Positions 8,385 to 17,150 of a stretch of DNA of 64,000 bases are shown one piece after another; positions within the stretch are counted from its first letter, which is position 1; each line of letters begins with the position of its first letter. Location of the stretch: the NCBI RefSeq assembly GCF_021390335.1, contig NZ_JAJUXK010000003.1, forward strand, positions 62,001 through 126,000, written 5' to 3'. The notes under the pieces were generated by a model. It made no database searches, had not been told where the DNA came from, and worked only from the letters and a program-made list of their open reading frames with translations. Made by a program: the position numbers and the translations under genes. The stretch comes from Dyadobacter sp. CY343. Its GTDB lineage: Bacteria > Bacteroidota > Bacteroidia > Cytophagales > Spirosomataceae.

Positions 8385-10571
8385 ATGACTTTTCGTTCCA
8401 AGGCATTTGAAATTGCACAGGGCCGCGTTGCTCCGATATTGACCCCTCCGGCAGAAAGAGTTGCCGACCTGTATGGCATAAATACTTTTAGTGATGACGT
8501 AATGAAAACGCTGCTCTCAGCTGAGGCGTACGCGAAAGTTTCGAACGCAATCCGTTCAGGATCAACGATTGACAGGGAGGTGGCTGACGAGGTTTCCGCT
8601 GCCATGAAATCCTGGGCAATATCAAAAGGCGCAACCCATTATACCCACTGGTTTCAGCCTCTGACAGGTACTACTGCCGAAAAGCACGACTCTTTTTTTG
8701 ACCTTACTATCGATGGGAAAGCAGTCGAAAAGTTCAAAGGGAGTGCATTGGTGCAGCAGGAGCCTGACGCTTCTTCTTTTCCCAGCGGTGGCTTGCGGGC
8801 TACATTCGAGGCGCGAGGCTACACAGGCTGGGACCCAAGCTCGCCAGCTTTTTTGATGGACAATGGGGCAGGAGGGAAGACTTTGTGTATTCCTTCTGTT
8901 TTTATTTCCTACACCGGCGAGGCGCTTGATTATAAGGCTCCTTTGCTCAAATCGCTGGTTATGCTGGATAAAGCGGCTACTTCGGTTTGCCAATTTTTTA
9001 ACAGGGACGTAGATAAAGTGACGCCTACGCTGGGTATTGAACAGGAATACTTTTTGGTAGATAAAGCACTGTACTATGCACGTCCTGACCTGTTGATGGC
9101 GGGAAGGACCGTTTTCGGGCACAGTCCCGCACGCGGGCAGCAGCTCGACGATCACTACTTCGGGTCGATTTCTCCGCGTGTAAATGCATTTATGGTGGAC
9201 TTTGAGTTTGAAGCTTTGAAACTGGGTATTCCGGTTCGCACGCGACATAATGAAGTTGCGCCGGGCCAATTTGAATGCGCGCCGACTTTTGAGGAAGTAA
9301 ATCTCGCGATTGACCATAATGCATTGCTGATGGATTTGATGCAGAAAATCGGCGACAAGCATAATTTCCAGGTGCTTTTTCATGAAAAGCCTTTTGCAGG
9401 TATTAATGGAAGCGGAAAGCACAATAACTGGTCTTTGTCCACAGATACTGGCATTAATCTGCTTGCGCCGACTTCCAAACCGAAAGAAAACCTGCGCTTC
9501 CTGACGTTTTTGATGAACGTAGTTAAAGCAGTTCACGACCATGCCGATTTGCTCCGGGCTTCTATTTCTTCTGCGGGTAACGAGCACAGGCTGGGCGCAA
9601 ACGAAGCGCCGCCGTCAATCGTGTCGGTATTTTTGGGAAATGAACTGACCAATATGCTCGAAGAGCTGGTGAGCAAAGGAGAGATAACGCTCGAAAAAGG
9701 TGAGAACTTCTACTATAAATTGGGCATAACCCGCATTCCAAACCTCCAAAGGGATAATACGGACAGAAACCGGACTTCGCCTTTTTGTTTTACAGGAAAT
9801 AAATTTGAATACCGCGCAGTAGGAAGCGCGCAAAATAGCGCTTCGCCGATGATCGTCTTAAATACAATCGTTGCGAACCAGTTGCTGGATTTCAAAAAGG
9901 AGATGGACGAGCGACTTGCGGGTGGGGAAGAGAAGAAAGTAGCGACCGTTGAAATCCTGAAAAGGTATTTTACGGAATCCAAAGACATTCTGTTCGAAGG
10001 AAACGGTTATTCCGACGAATGGATCCAAATGGCCAAGGAACGCGGACTTAGCAATATTAAAGAAACATACGATGCGCTTTTTGCGTACAAAACTGACAAA
10101 ACGATCGGTGTTTTTGAAAGGACCGGCGTTTTAAGTTCGAGAGAATTGCACGCGCGCTATGAGATAGAGCTTGAAAATTATGTCAAGAAATTACAGATAG
10201 AATCGCGCGTAATAGGCGATCTGGCACTGAATCACATTGTTTCTACGGTTGTAAAATACCAGTTCAAGCTTGCTCAAACTGCCCGCTCGCTGACCGACCT
10301 GGAAATGCTCGAAGAGGCGGCCCCGATTAAAGAGATCATAAGGGATATTTCCACGCATATTGTGATTATCAAACGTCTGGTGCACGAAATGACCGAGGGT
10401 AGAAAAAAAGCGAACAATATTGAAGACCTTTATGAAAGAGCCAAATGCTACGGATCAGAGGTAAAAGGCTTTTTTGAGGAGATCCGTTATCACGCAGATA
10501 AGCTTGAATTACTGATCGATGATGAAGATTGGCCTTTGGCAAAATACCGCGAAATGCTATTTTTGGAATAA
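8385..10571 (+). CDS. glnN: Glutamine synthetase type III
   Basis: ATP-dependent glutamate-ammonia ligase of the large GSIII class, 728 residues against about 700-730 for the family. Motifs seen include TLGIEQEYFLVD (metal/glutamate site), VDFEFEALKLGIPVRTRHNEVAPGQFECAP, FAGINGSGKHNNWSLST (ATP/glutamate region) and FCFTGNKFEYRAVGS (Arg/Glu motif near the active site). The N-terminus (PPAERVADLYGINTFSDDVM) and the long helical C-terminal extension are typical of GSIII. The ATG at 8385 gives the conserved N-terminus. A small acidic protein follows 32 bases later and a GSII gene lies beyond, so two unrelated classes of glutamine synthetase are neighbours. Confidence 0.96.
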   Translation: MTFRSKAFEIAQGRVAPILTPPAERVADLYGINTFSDDVMKTLLSAEAYAKVSNAIRSGSTIDREVADEVSAAMKSWAISKGATHYTHWFQPLTGTTAEKHDSFFDLTIDGKAVEKFKGSALVQQEPDASSFPSGGLRATFEARGYTGWDPSSPAFLMDNGAGGKTLCIPSVFISYTGEALDYKAPLLKSLVMLDKAATSVCQFFNRDVDKVTPTLGIEQEYFLVDKALYYARPDLLMAGRTVFGHSPARGQQLDDHYFGSISPRVNAFMVDFEFEALKLGIPVRTRHNEVAPGQFECAPTFEEVNLAIDHNALLMDLMQKIGDKHNFQVLFHEKPFAGINGSGKHNNWSLSTDTGINLLAPTSKPKENLRFLTFLMNVVKAVHDHADLLRASISSAGNEHRLGANEAPPSIVSVFLGNELTNMLEELVSKGEITLEKGENFYYKLGITRIPNLQRDNTDRNRTSPFCFTGNKFEYRAVGSAQNSASPMIVLNTIVANQLLDFKKEMDERLAGGEEKKVATVEILKRYFTESKDILFEGNGYSDEWIQMAKERGLSNIKETYDALFAYKTDKTIGVFERTGVLSSRELHARYEIELENYVKKLQIESRVIGDLALNHIVSTVVKYQFKLAQTARSLTDLEMLEEAAPIKEIIRDISTHIVIIKRLVHEMTEGRKKANNIEDLYERAKCYGSEVKGFFEEIRYHADKLELLIDDEDWPLAKYREMLFLE

Positions 10572-10603
10572 ATTAGAATCAAATAAACTAATAAACTGAA
10601 ACT

Positions 10604-11155
10604 ATGAATCCGGGATTCGATCCAGAAGAAATTGCCCAACTTAGAAATGAGTGCAAGGCGGAAAGCTCAAACTTCATACATGTAGACGATGAATTTGAAG
10701 ATGAGGAGGAGAACAACGAACACGCGCATGTTCAGTTTGTGGGAATGTATAAAGACGCTGAGGTGATTTATGACGCCCTGATCTATACGCTTCGCCTGCA
10801 TCATTCCACCCTCGTTTACGACGAAGCTTTGGAACGGTTGAAGAAAGAAATGCCGAACTATATCTCTCAGGATGAGCGCCCTGAAAACTATAAGATCTCC
10901 GCCGAAGAAGAGGAGGATGCAGAAATGCTGCTGACCGAATTTATCGAGGAGATAGAGGAAAATGAAGAGATCACGGTACGCGAGCACGTCGAAGTTGACG
11001 ATTCATTCGAGTATGGCGTCGGACTGGAAGTGGGCTTGAATAAAACCGAGATTACAGACAAAGTGATCGACGAATTCATTGCGAAATTCAATGCAGGCCG
11101 CGTTGAACTGGATCCTACTTTGTATTCGTTCACAGGAAGTGAAGAGGAGGATTGA
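10604..11155 (+). CDS. Acidic protein of unknown function next to GSIII
   Basis: 183 residues, not assigned to a family. It has no signal peptide or membrane segment, so it is probably cytoplasmic. It is very acidic, with clusters such as DDEFEDEEENNEH (about residue 28), EEEEDAEMLLTEFIEEIEENEE (about 117-140, helical) and a SEEED end. Between these are ordinary folded-looking segments (VQFVGMYKDAEVIYDALIYTLRLHHSTLVYDEALERL and YGVGLEVGLNKTEITDKVIDEFIAKFNAG). It begins 32 bases after GSIII on the same strand and is followed by a terminator, so it is probably cotranscribed with glnN. A regulatory or scaffold role for glutamine synthetase is a guess from position. Confidence 0.8.
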   Translation: MNPGFDPEEIAQLRNECKAESSNFIHVDDEFEDEEENNEHAHVQFVGMYKDAEVIYDALIYTLRLHHSTLVYDEALERLKKEMPNYISQDERPENYKISAEEEEDAEMLLTEFIEEIEENEEITVREHVEVDDSFEYGVGLEVGLNKTEITDKVIDEFIAKFNAGRVELDPTLYSFTGSEEED

Positions 11156-11174
11156 TCTGACAAAATCAGCTTAT

Positions 11175-11210
11175 AAGCGAAAAAGCCACCGATCGGTGGC
11201 TTTTTCGCTT
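11175..11210. terminator. Bidirectional terminator between GSIII unit and GSII
   Basis: A perfect 36-base palindrome: AAGCGAAAAAGCCACCGA and its exact complement. An A tract flanks the left GC stem and a T tract the right, so it can end transcription from both the plus-strand glnN unit and the minus-strand GSII gene, whose stop is at 11230. Confidence 0.92.
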
Positions 11211-11229
11211 TCTTGTATTTCTATTAAAA

Positions 11230-12240
11230 TCAAAGAGCAGATTTAACTGTTTTGATGATACGTGCAGCAACTTTGTAAGGATCAGCAGCCGAGTTAGGAC
11301 GACGATCTTCCAGATATCCGCTCCATCCTTTTTGAGGAACCAAAACAGGGATACGGATAGACGCACCGCGGTCAGATACACCGTAGCTGAAATCGTGGAT
11401 AGAAGCAGTTTCGTGCTTTCCAGTCAAACGAAGGTGGTTATCAGCACCGTAAACATCAATGTGTTCTTTCACAACCGGGCGGAAAGATTCGCAAACCTTG
11501 TCGAATACTTCTTTGCTGCCTGCATTTCTCAAAGCTGAGTTTGAGAAGTTAGCGTGCATTCCGCTTCCGTTCCAGTCAAGCGCGCCCAAAGGCTTGCAGT
11601 GCCAGTTGATAGCAACACCATATTTTTCACCAATTCTTTCCAACAAGTAACGGCCCAACCAGATCTGGTCGCCAGCTTCTTTCGCGCCTTTCGCAAAAAT
11701 CTGGAATTCCCATTGTCCCGCCGCAACCTCTGCATTGATACCTTCTACATTCAGTCCCGCATCAAGACAAGCATCCAAATGCTCCTCGATAATTTCGCGA
11801 CCGTATGCGTTTTGTGCACCTACTGAGCAATAGTAAGGTCCTTGCGGTGCAGGGTATCCGTTTGCCGGGAAGCCCAATGGTTTGTTAGTATCAATATCCC
11901 AAAGGAAATATTCCTGCTCGAAACCGAACCAGAAATCATTGTCATCATCTTCAATTGTTGCACGACCGTTAGATACGTGAGCTGTACCGTCTGCATTAAG
12001 AACTTCGCACATAACAAGATATGCATCTCTGCGCAATGGATCTGGAATGATGTAAACGGGTTTCAGTAAACAGTCAGAAGAACCGCCAAGCGCTTGTTCA
12101 GTAGATGAACCATCAAATGACCAGTTGCTGCAATCTTCCAATTTTCCACTAAAATCGTTTTCAATTTTGGTTTTGCTGCGTAGACTTTGGGTCGGCTTGT
12201 AGCCATCCAACCAAATATATTCCAGCTTGGATTTTGACAT
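11230..12240 (-). CDS. glnII: Glutamine synthetase, eukaryotic type (GSII)
   Basis: Glutamate-ammonia ligase of the short GSII class, 336 residues. The beta-grasp N-terminus reads EYIWLDGYKPTQSLRSKT. Then come NWSFDGSSTEQA, FGFEQEYFLWD (metal and glutamate ligands), AEVAAGQWEFQI, NWHCKPLGALDWNGSGMHANFS (ATP/substrate loop) and DRGASIRIP...GYLEDRRPNSAADPY, all in the order of plant and animal enzymes. It lacks the adenylylation-loop Tyr context of GSI. It faces the GSIII operon across a shared terminator. Whether the two isozymes are used under different nitrogen supply cannot be read from the sequence. An ACAGAATATTA string upstream matches one near the porin-amtB unit. Confidence 0.95.
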   Translation of the reverse strand: MSKSKLEYIWLDGYKPTQSLRSKTKIENDFSGKLEDCSNWSFDGSSTEQALGGSSDCLLKPVYIIPDPLRRDAYLVMCEVLNADGTAHVSNGRATIEDDDNDFWFGFEQEYFLWDIDTNKPLGFPANGYPAPQGPYYCSVGAQNAYGREIIEEHLDACLDAGLNVEGINAEVAAGQWEFQIFAKGAKEAGDQIWLGRYLLERIGEKYGVAINWHCKPLGALDWNGSGMHANFSNSALRNAGSKEVFDKVCESFRPVVKEHIDVYGADNHLRLTGKHETASIHDFSYGVSDRGASIRIPVLVPQKGWSGYLEDRRPNSAADPYKVAARIIKTVKSAL

Positions 12241-12581
12241 AATAGTACTAGATAAAGTGGTGACGAATTATTATAACGACACAATATTAATGCAAAAATG
12301 TATTTCCAAAAAATAAAAAATAAGAAAAATTAAACTTAGACAGAATATTATTGTGTTGATGGTAGTATTGTCAGTAAAAAATGCACTTTTCCTATAATAG
12401 GGAGAAGTTTCTATTTCAAGGGTATTGGCAGGAAAATATGTAAAACTTTGAAAAATTGGTTTCTAAACTGCGATTTGCATGCGCGAATTGTATGAAACTT
12501 GCTCAAAAACAATTTTTCCTGAACTGTACCAGAACCCGTTGGCTTTGTCTTCTTTCAATGTGGTTTTGTCAATTAATTCCC
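12241..12581. other. Spacer between divergent GSII and rsmE
   Basis: No convincing gene. It is AT-rich and should contain the GSII promoter on the minus strand and the rsmE promoter on the plus. ACAGAATATTA at 12340-12350 repeats an 11-base string found at 2069-2079 before the porin-amtB genes. I found no ideal TTG-N19-TAnnTTTG for GSII. Confidence 0.4.
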
Positions 12582-12589
12582 TATTTTTG
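12582..12589 (+). promoter_or_regulatory. Candidate -7 element for rsmE
   Basis: TATTTTTG matches TAnnTTTG, 41 bases before the rsmE ATG. The nearest upstream TTTG (12565-12568) is only 13 bases away, shorter than the usual 19, so the call rests on the -7 element alone. Confidence 0.35.
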
Positions 12590-12629
12590 ATCTTATCTGG
12601 ACACTTTTTTAGAATAGCCAATATTAGAA

Positions 12630-13337
12630 ATGCACATTTTTTACCAACCCGAAGACAACGTTTTTGAACTGGAAGAAGAGGAGGCCCGACACAGCTCCAA
12701 AGTACTTCGTCTAGGCTCAGGAGATATGATATACGTTACCAATGGCAGGGGTTTGTTGCAAACGTGCAGGCTCAATGTTCAGGGGCGCAGGGTGGGATAC
12801 GAAGTTGTGGAATCTCAATTGATCGAACCCCGGGCATTTTCCGTAAGTATCGCCGTTGCGCCGACGAGGAAAGCGGAGCGAAATGAGTGGATGGTTGAAA
12901 AAATGACGGAGATAGGAGTGGAGCGTATTGACTTTATTACTACTGAACATACGAATCCCGAAACGTTGAACCGGGTTGTGAACCTGGGCCGGCTCAATCG
13001 CATTGCCGCCAGCGCGATGAAACAGTCGCAGCAATTTTATAAGCCTATCATTACAGTAAACAATAAGTATGAATCGTTTATTAAAAATGCGTCGTCCGAT
13101 ATTAAACTGATCGCTTACGTTCCTGACCAAAACCGGGTCGACCACGTTTTTACCAGGATTAAAAAAGGCACTGGTACAACTTTGTTAATAGGTCCGGAAG
13201 GTGATTTCAGTGAGAGGGAAGTGGCGCTGGCGATTGAAAATGGATTTACAACAGTATCGCTTGGACCTACGCGACTGAGAACCGAAACCGCAGCAGTAGC
13301 CGCCTGCCACGCGATTAACCTGGCCCAGATCCTTTAA
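12630..13337 (+). CDS. rsmE: 16S rRNA (uracil1498-N3)-methyltransferase
   Basis: SPOUT-fold rRNA methyltransferase of 235 residues, close to the usual 230-250. The N-terminal PUA-like domain shows EEARHSSKVLRLGSGDMIYVTNGRG. The C-terminal SAM-binding knot shows KAERNEWMVEKMTEIGVERID, the LLIGPEGDFSEREV motif, and SLGPTRLRTETAAVAACHAINL. It methylates the small-subunit decoding region in characterised members. The start ATG directly gives the conserved HIFYQPE N-terminus. A DUF4159 gene follows after about 20 bases, probably in one operon. Confidence 0.96.
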   Translation: MHIFYQPEDNVFELEEEEARHSSKVLRLGSGDMIYVTNGRGLLQTCRLNVQGRRVGYEVVESQLIEPRAFSVSIAVAPTRKAERNEWMVEKMTEIGVERIDFITTEHTNPETLNRVVNLGRLNRIAASAMKQSQQFYKPIITVNNKYESFIKNASSDIKLIAYVPDQNRVDHVFTRIKKGTGTTLLIGPEGDFSEREVALAIENGFTTVSLGPTRLRTETAAVAACHAINLAQIL

Positions 13338-13359
13338 AAATAGCAGTGTGATCCGATAT

Positions 13360-14031
13360 ATGAGATATTCAAAAATAGTCACTGTTGGTTTGCTGGTCAG
13401 TTTACTGGCTTATAGTGGAGCCTTATTTGCACAATCGTCGCTCAAAATCGCGAAGCTCAAATATGGCGGCGGAGGTGATTGGTATGCAAACAAAACGTCG
13501 CTCCCAAACCTGATCAAGTTTTGCAATTCGGAACTGAAAATGAACATTAATCCGGCTGAAGACGTAGTAGAGGTAGGTAGCCCGGACATTTTTACGTACC
13601 CTTTTGTACACATGACCGGTCATGGAAACGTCGTTTTTTCGGATGCTGAGGCGCAGAATCTGAGGAATTATCTGCTTTCAGGCGGTTTCCTGCATATTGA
13701 TGATAACTACGGGTTGGACCAGTTTATCCGCCGCGAAATGAAAAAGGTGTTTCCTGAACTGAGTTTTGTGGAATTACCTTTCGATCATCAGATCTACCGG
13801 GTCAAGTATGTATTTCCCGAAGGCTTGCCGAAAGTACACGAGCACGACGGAAAGCAACCCCAAGGATTCGGGCTGATCTGGCAGGGCCGGCTGATCTGTT
13901 ATTATAGTTATGAAACTGATTTAGGAAATGGCTGGGAAGATCAGAGCGTTTATAATGATCCCGAAGAAATGCGGCGAAAAGCTTTGCAGATGGGCGCTAA
14001 TTTGTTGAGTTACGCATTCATGATCCAGTAG
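13360..14031 (+). CDS. Secreted DUF4159 protein
   Basis: 223 residues with a signal peptide (MRYSKIVTVGLLVSLLAYSGALFAQ). The start used is the ATG at 13360, since the frame's earlier start is a GTG at 13348 that adds only four residues. The domain matches DUF4159, a gatase-like fold, with KYGGGGDWYANKTSLPNLIKFCN, FTYPFVHMTGHGNVVFSD, LRNYLLSGGFLHIDDNYG and a C-terminal segment with YNDPEEMRRKALQMGANLLSYAF. The family has no firm function. It is found mainly as exported or membrane-associated protein in Bacteroidota and Planctomycetes. It follows rsmE closely, so the two are likely cotranscribed. Confidence 0.88.
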   Translation: MRYSKIVTVGLLVSLLAYSGALFAQSSLKIAKLKYGGGGDWYANKTSLPNLIKFCNSELKMNINPAEDVVEVGSPDIFTYPFVHMTGHGNVVFSDAEAQNLRNYLLSGGFLHIDDNYGLDQFIRREMKKVFPELSFVELPFDHQIYRVKYVFPEGLPKVHEHDGKQPQGFGLIWQGRLICYYSYETDLGNGWEDQSVYNDPEEMRRKALQMGANLLSYAFMIQ

Positions 14032-14126
14032 TTTTTTGCCTTTTTAAATAAAAATCCGTCAAATCGAAATTAACGTTATATTCCAAATTTCATCACGTGA
14101 ATTTCGTTTTTCTAACGTTTGACCCT

Positions 14127-14134
14127 TACTTTTG
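14127..14134 (+). promoter_or_regulatory. Candidate -7 element for the desaturase
   Basis: TACTTTTG matches TAnnTTTG and lies 35 bases before the ATG at 14170. No good -33 TTG is found 19 bases upstream, so confidence is limited. Confidence 0.4.
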
Positions 14135-14169
14135 TACAACATTTAAGTTCTTAATCCCGCAAGCTTTCC

Positions 14170-14916
14170 ATGTATATTGTTCTTATAGTATTTGTTTTAC
14201 ACTGGTACTTATCTCTCTTCTGTCAAACCTTCTTTTTACACCGTTATTCCGCGCATAAAATGTTCATTATGAGCAAGCCGTGGGAGCGTTTTTTCTATCT
14301 GCTGACCTATCTTTCACAAGGCTCTTCATATCTAAGTCCCCGCGCATACGCGATCCTGCACAGAATGCACCACGCTTTCAGTGACACCGAAAAAGATCCG
14401 CATTCACCGCATCATACCAAAAACGTATTTACGATGATGTGGGAGACGAAGCACATTTACAATGCAGTACTGCACCGTAAGAGAGCGATTGAAAACCGTT
14501 TTGAAAGAAATTATCCGGAATGGAGAATTGTCGAAAAATTGGGTGATTCCTGGTTCTCGCGCATTGGCTGGGTACTGATTTACGTCGCATTTTACGTGCT
14601 GGCTTATCTGTATCTGGATATGCACTGGGCGTTTTTCTTCCTCCTGCCGATCCACTTTTTAATGGGACCAATTCACGGCGCAATCGTAAACTGGAGTGGC
14701 CACAAATACGGCTATCAGAATTTTGATAACGAAGACAAATCTAAAAACTCGCTTGTATTTGACTTTTTAATGATGGGCGAGCTTTTCCAGAACAATCACC
14801 ACAAAAGACCAAATTCGATCAACTTCGGAAGCAAATGGTTTGAAGTGGATCCTACCTATCCGGTTATTAAGTTGCTCAACCGATTGAAGATCATCGAAAT
14901 TCGCAAGAAGCACTAA
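14170..14916 (+). CDS. Acyl-CoA desaturase-type membrane fatty-acid desaturase
   Basis: 248-residue integral membrane di-iron desaturase. The three His boxes are present: HRYSAH near residue 25, HRMHHAFSD near residue 60, and QNNHHKRPNSINF near residue 205. These match HxxxxH, HxxHH and NxxHH of stearoyl-CoA-desaturase-like enzymes. Four hydrophobic helices are visible, two at the N-terminus and two near residues 140-175 (IGWVLIYVAFYVLAYLYL, WAFFFLLPIHFLMG). It introduces a double bond into membrane acyl chains and would serve fluidity control. It stands alone, between its own promoter candidate and a hairpin. Confidence 0.92.
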   Translation: MYIVLIVFVLHWYLSLFCQTFFLHRYSAHKMFIMSKPWERFFYLLTYLSQGSSYLSPRAYAILHRMHHAFSDTEKDPHSPHHTKNVFTMMWETKHIYNAVLHRKRAIENRFERNYPEWRIVEKLGDSWFSRIGWVLIYVAFYVLAYLYLDMHWAFFFLLPIHFLMGPIHGAIVNWSGHKYGYQNFDNEDKSKNSLVFDFLMMGELFQNNHHKRPNSINFGSKWFEVDPTYPVIKLLNRLKIIEIRKKH

Positions 14917-14917
14917 A

Positions 14918-14954
14918 AAAACTTTGGCAGACGTGAGATACGCCTGCCAAGTTT
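14918..14954 (+). terminator. Hairpin after the desaturase
   Basis: AAACTTTGGCAG pairs with CTGCCAAGTTT with one bulged T, just after the stop. The stem is long but the T tract is weak. Confidence 0.5.
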
Positions 14955-15092
14955 GCTTATTAACACCACAAAAAATGAAATTCGATTGAATGTCGGTCAA
15001 AGGATTAACTTACTTTCCGCCTTTGTTTCTTCCGACAATACAAATTAATCACCTAATACTTAAGATGGCGTTAATAGCGCGTTAGAATTTGC

Positions 15093-16469
15093 TTAGAGGT
15101 GCGAGAAAGTTAAGCGGAACGTGGTTCCCTTCGGTTGGTTGGGCTGAATAGATATAGTCCCGTTATGCAACTTCACGATCCGATCTACCAGAGACAAGCC
15201 TATTCCATAACCTTTAATATTCGCCGTATTGTCACTCCTGAAAAACGGCTGAAACACCAATCCCTGATCTACTGCCGGAATTCCCTTTCCCTGATCTGAA
15301 AATCCGATCGTTAGATTTCTGCGCGACGGTTGCAGATATACATTGACTGCGTGATTATCCGAAAATTTACATGCATTGTCCATTAAATTCAGGAATGCAG
15401 TTTTAAGTAAAGTCGAATTTCCCGTTACTTCCAGCCAGGTATCGTCTTCGGGTAACTCGTCGAAGTTGAGTAGGATATTGTAAATTGGATTTGCTTCCGC
15501 GAGATTGAGGCGACAATCTAGTAACAACTCGTCCACCCGCACTACTTCAGTTAAAAGTTCCCGCTGGTGTTCGCTCACTTTCGCTAGTTCAAGTAATGTA
15601 TTGGACAGCTGTGCGAGTTCTTCAATATCTTCTAATACAGATGCGATCGTGAGCCTGTATTCCTGCGGGTTCCGCTCTTTCAGCATACTCACTTCCAGCT
15701 GTGACCGAATCTTGGTCAGCGGATTTTTCAGTTCGTGCGACACGTTTGCGACAAAGATCTTCTGCATTTGAAATGCCGTTTCAATGCGATCAAGTAACTT
15801 ATTAAATGTAGTCGTAAGCCGCCCGATCTCGTCTTTTTGGTTTGGCACTTCCAGCCGCATATCCAGCTTTTGAGGCAGGATTCCTTCCACTGAGTTCATT
15901 ACTTTTGAGATCGGTCGCAAAGCGCGTTTCGAGAAAATCCACCCGACAATTGTTACAATAAAAGTGACGATGAAGAAAAGAACTGTCAGTAAAGTGCTGA
16001 GATTGGATAAGTTAGCCTGTCCGTACAAATCCTTCGCACCCAGCATAACCACCGCGCGACCGAAGGGATAATTGTAATACAAACCCACCACCTTGAAATC
16101 TCCATCGGTATACCGGATCTGGCCGGCCTTCCGTATTTCGTCCAGCCAATAGTTGGAAACGTGCAGCGATTTGGATTGCGGAATGGTGGGATTGCTGTAA
16201 ATCAGGCGATTTTTTTCATCGAAAATAAAGGTATTCTCGTCATAGATCAGGTCGCGATTGGTTTCGTCCAGCGCCTTTAAAACTTCGGTATTTACTTGTG
16301 GCACTTTCAGTAATAATTCCGCTTGCGACTTGGCTTTGGAGCGAAGGCGGTCGTAGAAATCTTCGGTAACGTTATAATACGAGAAGAAATAGATTGCCAG
16401 AAAAGTGATCAGCAGGATACCGCTTACCAGCAGCGAGAACTGAACCGTAAGTCGGGTGCGGATCTGCAT
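15093..16469 (-). CDS. Sensor histidine kinase
   Basis: 458 residues. TM helix at about 10-30, a periplasmic sensor region of about 120 residues, second TM at about 157-180, a HAMP linker (SKRALRPISKVMNSVEGI), then a HisKA dimerisation helix with the phospho-acceptor in VANVSHELKNPLTKIRSQLE (H245). The ATP-binding domain carries the N box (LMDNACKFSDN), G1 box (FSDQGKGIP), F box and G2 box (KGYGIGLSLVDRIV). It is a classical OmpR-class kinase. Its gene lies three bases after the response regulator in the same operon. The sensed signal is unknown. Confidence 0.95.
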   Translation of the reverse strand: MQIRTRLTVQFSLLVSGILLITFLAIYFFSYYNVTEDFYDRLRSKAKSQAELLLKVPQVNTEVLKALDETNRDLIYDENTFIFDEKNRLIYSNPTIPQSKSLHVSNYWLDEIRKAGQIRYTDGDFKVVGLYYNYPFGRAVVMLGAKDLYGQANLSNLSTLLTVLFFIVTFIVTIVGWIFSKRALRPISKVMNSVEGILPQKLDMRLEVPNQKDEIGRLTTTFNKLLDRIETAFQMQKIFVANVSHELKNPLTKIRSQLEVSMLKERNPQEYRLTIASVLEDIEELAQLSNTLLELAKVSEHQRELLTEVVRVDELLLDCRLNLAEANPIYNILLNFDELPEDDTWLEVTGNSTLLKTAFLNLMDNACKFSDNHAVNVYLQPSRRNLTIGFSDQGKGIPAVDQGLVFQPFFRSDNTANIKGYGIGLSLVDRIVKLHNGTISIQPNQPKGTTFRLTFSHL

Positions 16470-16472
16470 AAC

Positions 16473-17150
16473 TTATTCTAATTTAAGCACATAACCCATT
16501 CCGAACAGGGTGTGAATGAGTTTCACCGGGTAATCCTTGTCGATTTTTTTGCGAAGATAGTTGACGTAAACTTCGATCACATTTGTGCCGGTATCAAAAC
16601 CAATATCCCAAACCTGCTCCGCAATTTCGACTTTTGAGATCACCCTTCCCTGATTCCGTATTAAATATACGAGCAGGTTAAATTCACGAGCGGTAAGGTT
16701 GATCTTATTGCCGGCGCGATGCACCGTTTTGGCATCAATAGAGATTTCTAGATCTGCGAAACGCAATACCTGCGCCGTGTGGCCCACATTGCCGCCTCGC
16801 TTGGTCAGCGCACGAACCCTGGCTAGCAACTCTTTGAATTCGAATGGTTTAACGAGGTAATCGTCAGCTCCCGCATCCAGCCCCGTCACTTTATCGTCGG
16901 TACTTCCAAGAGCGGTCAGCATTAAAATCGGCGTCTCATCGCCCCAGCTGCGGATTTCCCGGCAAAGCTCGATCCCGTTGATTCCCGGAATGATAATGTC
17001 GCTGATAATCAGCTGGTAGGAGTTGCTTTTAGCCAATTGTTTTCCGATCAGACCGTCATAAGCAATATCTACTTCGTAACCATTTTCTTCCAATCCCTGC
17101 TTAATGGATTGCAGTGTTTTCGGTTCATCTTCAATCAATAATAGCTTCAT
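16473..17150 (-). CDS. OmpR/PhoB-type response regulator
   Basis: 225 residues: an N-terminal receiver domain with acidic pair ED at 7-8, phospho-acceptor D51 (LIISDIIIPG), conserved Thr in ILMLTALG and Lys in DYLVKPFEF, followed by a winged-helix DNA-binding domain (LTAREFNLLVYLIRNQGRVISKVEIAEQVW...VIEVYVNYLRKKI). The length is standard. Its start overlaps the stop of the upstream 5'-nucleotidase gene by four bases (ATGA), and its cognate kinase follows after three bases. This places a two-component system at the end of a metabolic operon. Confidence 0.96.
   Translation of the reverse strand: MKLLLIEDEPKTLQSIKQGLEENGYEVDIAYDGLIGKQLAKSNSYQLIISDIIIPGINGIELCREIRSWGDETPILMLTALGSTDDKVTGLDAGADDYLVKPFEFKELLARVRALTKRGGNVGHTAQVLRFADLEISIDAKTVHRAGNKINLTAREFNLLVYLIRNQGRVISKVEIAEQVWDIGFDTGTNVIEVYVNYLRKKIDKDYPVKLIHTLFGMGYVLKLE

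Noticed and set aside
8622..9587. 321-residue minus-strand frame inside GSIII
   Set aside because: A shadow of the glnN coding strand. The plus-strand protein matches GSIII along its length.
12479..12667. Possible 62-residue reading frame before rsmE
   Set aside because: Overlaps the rsmE start and its promoter candidate, has no recognisable protein features and an odd composition.
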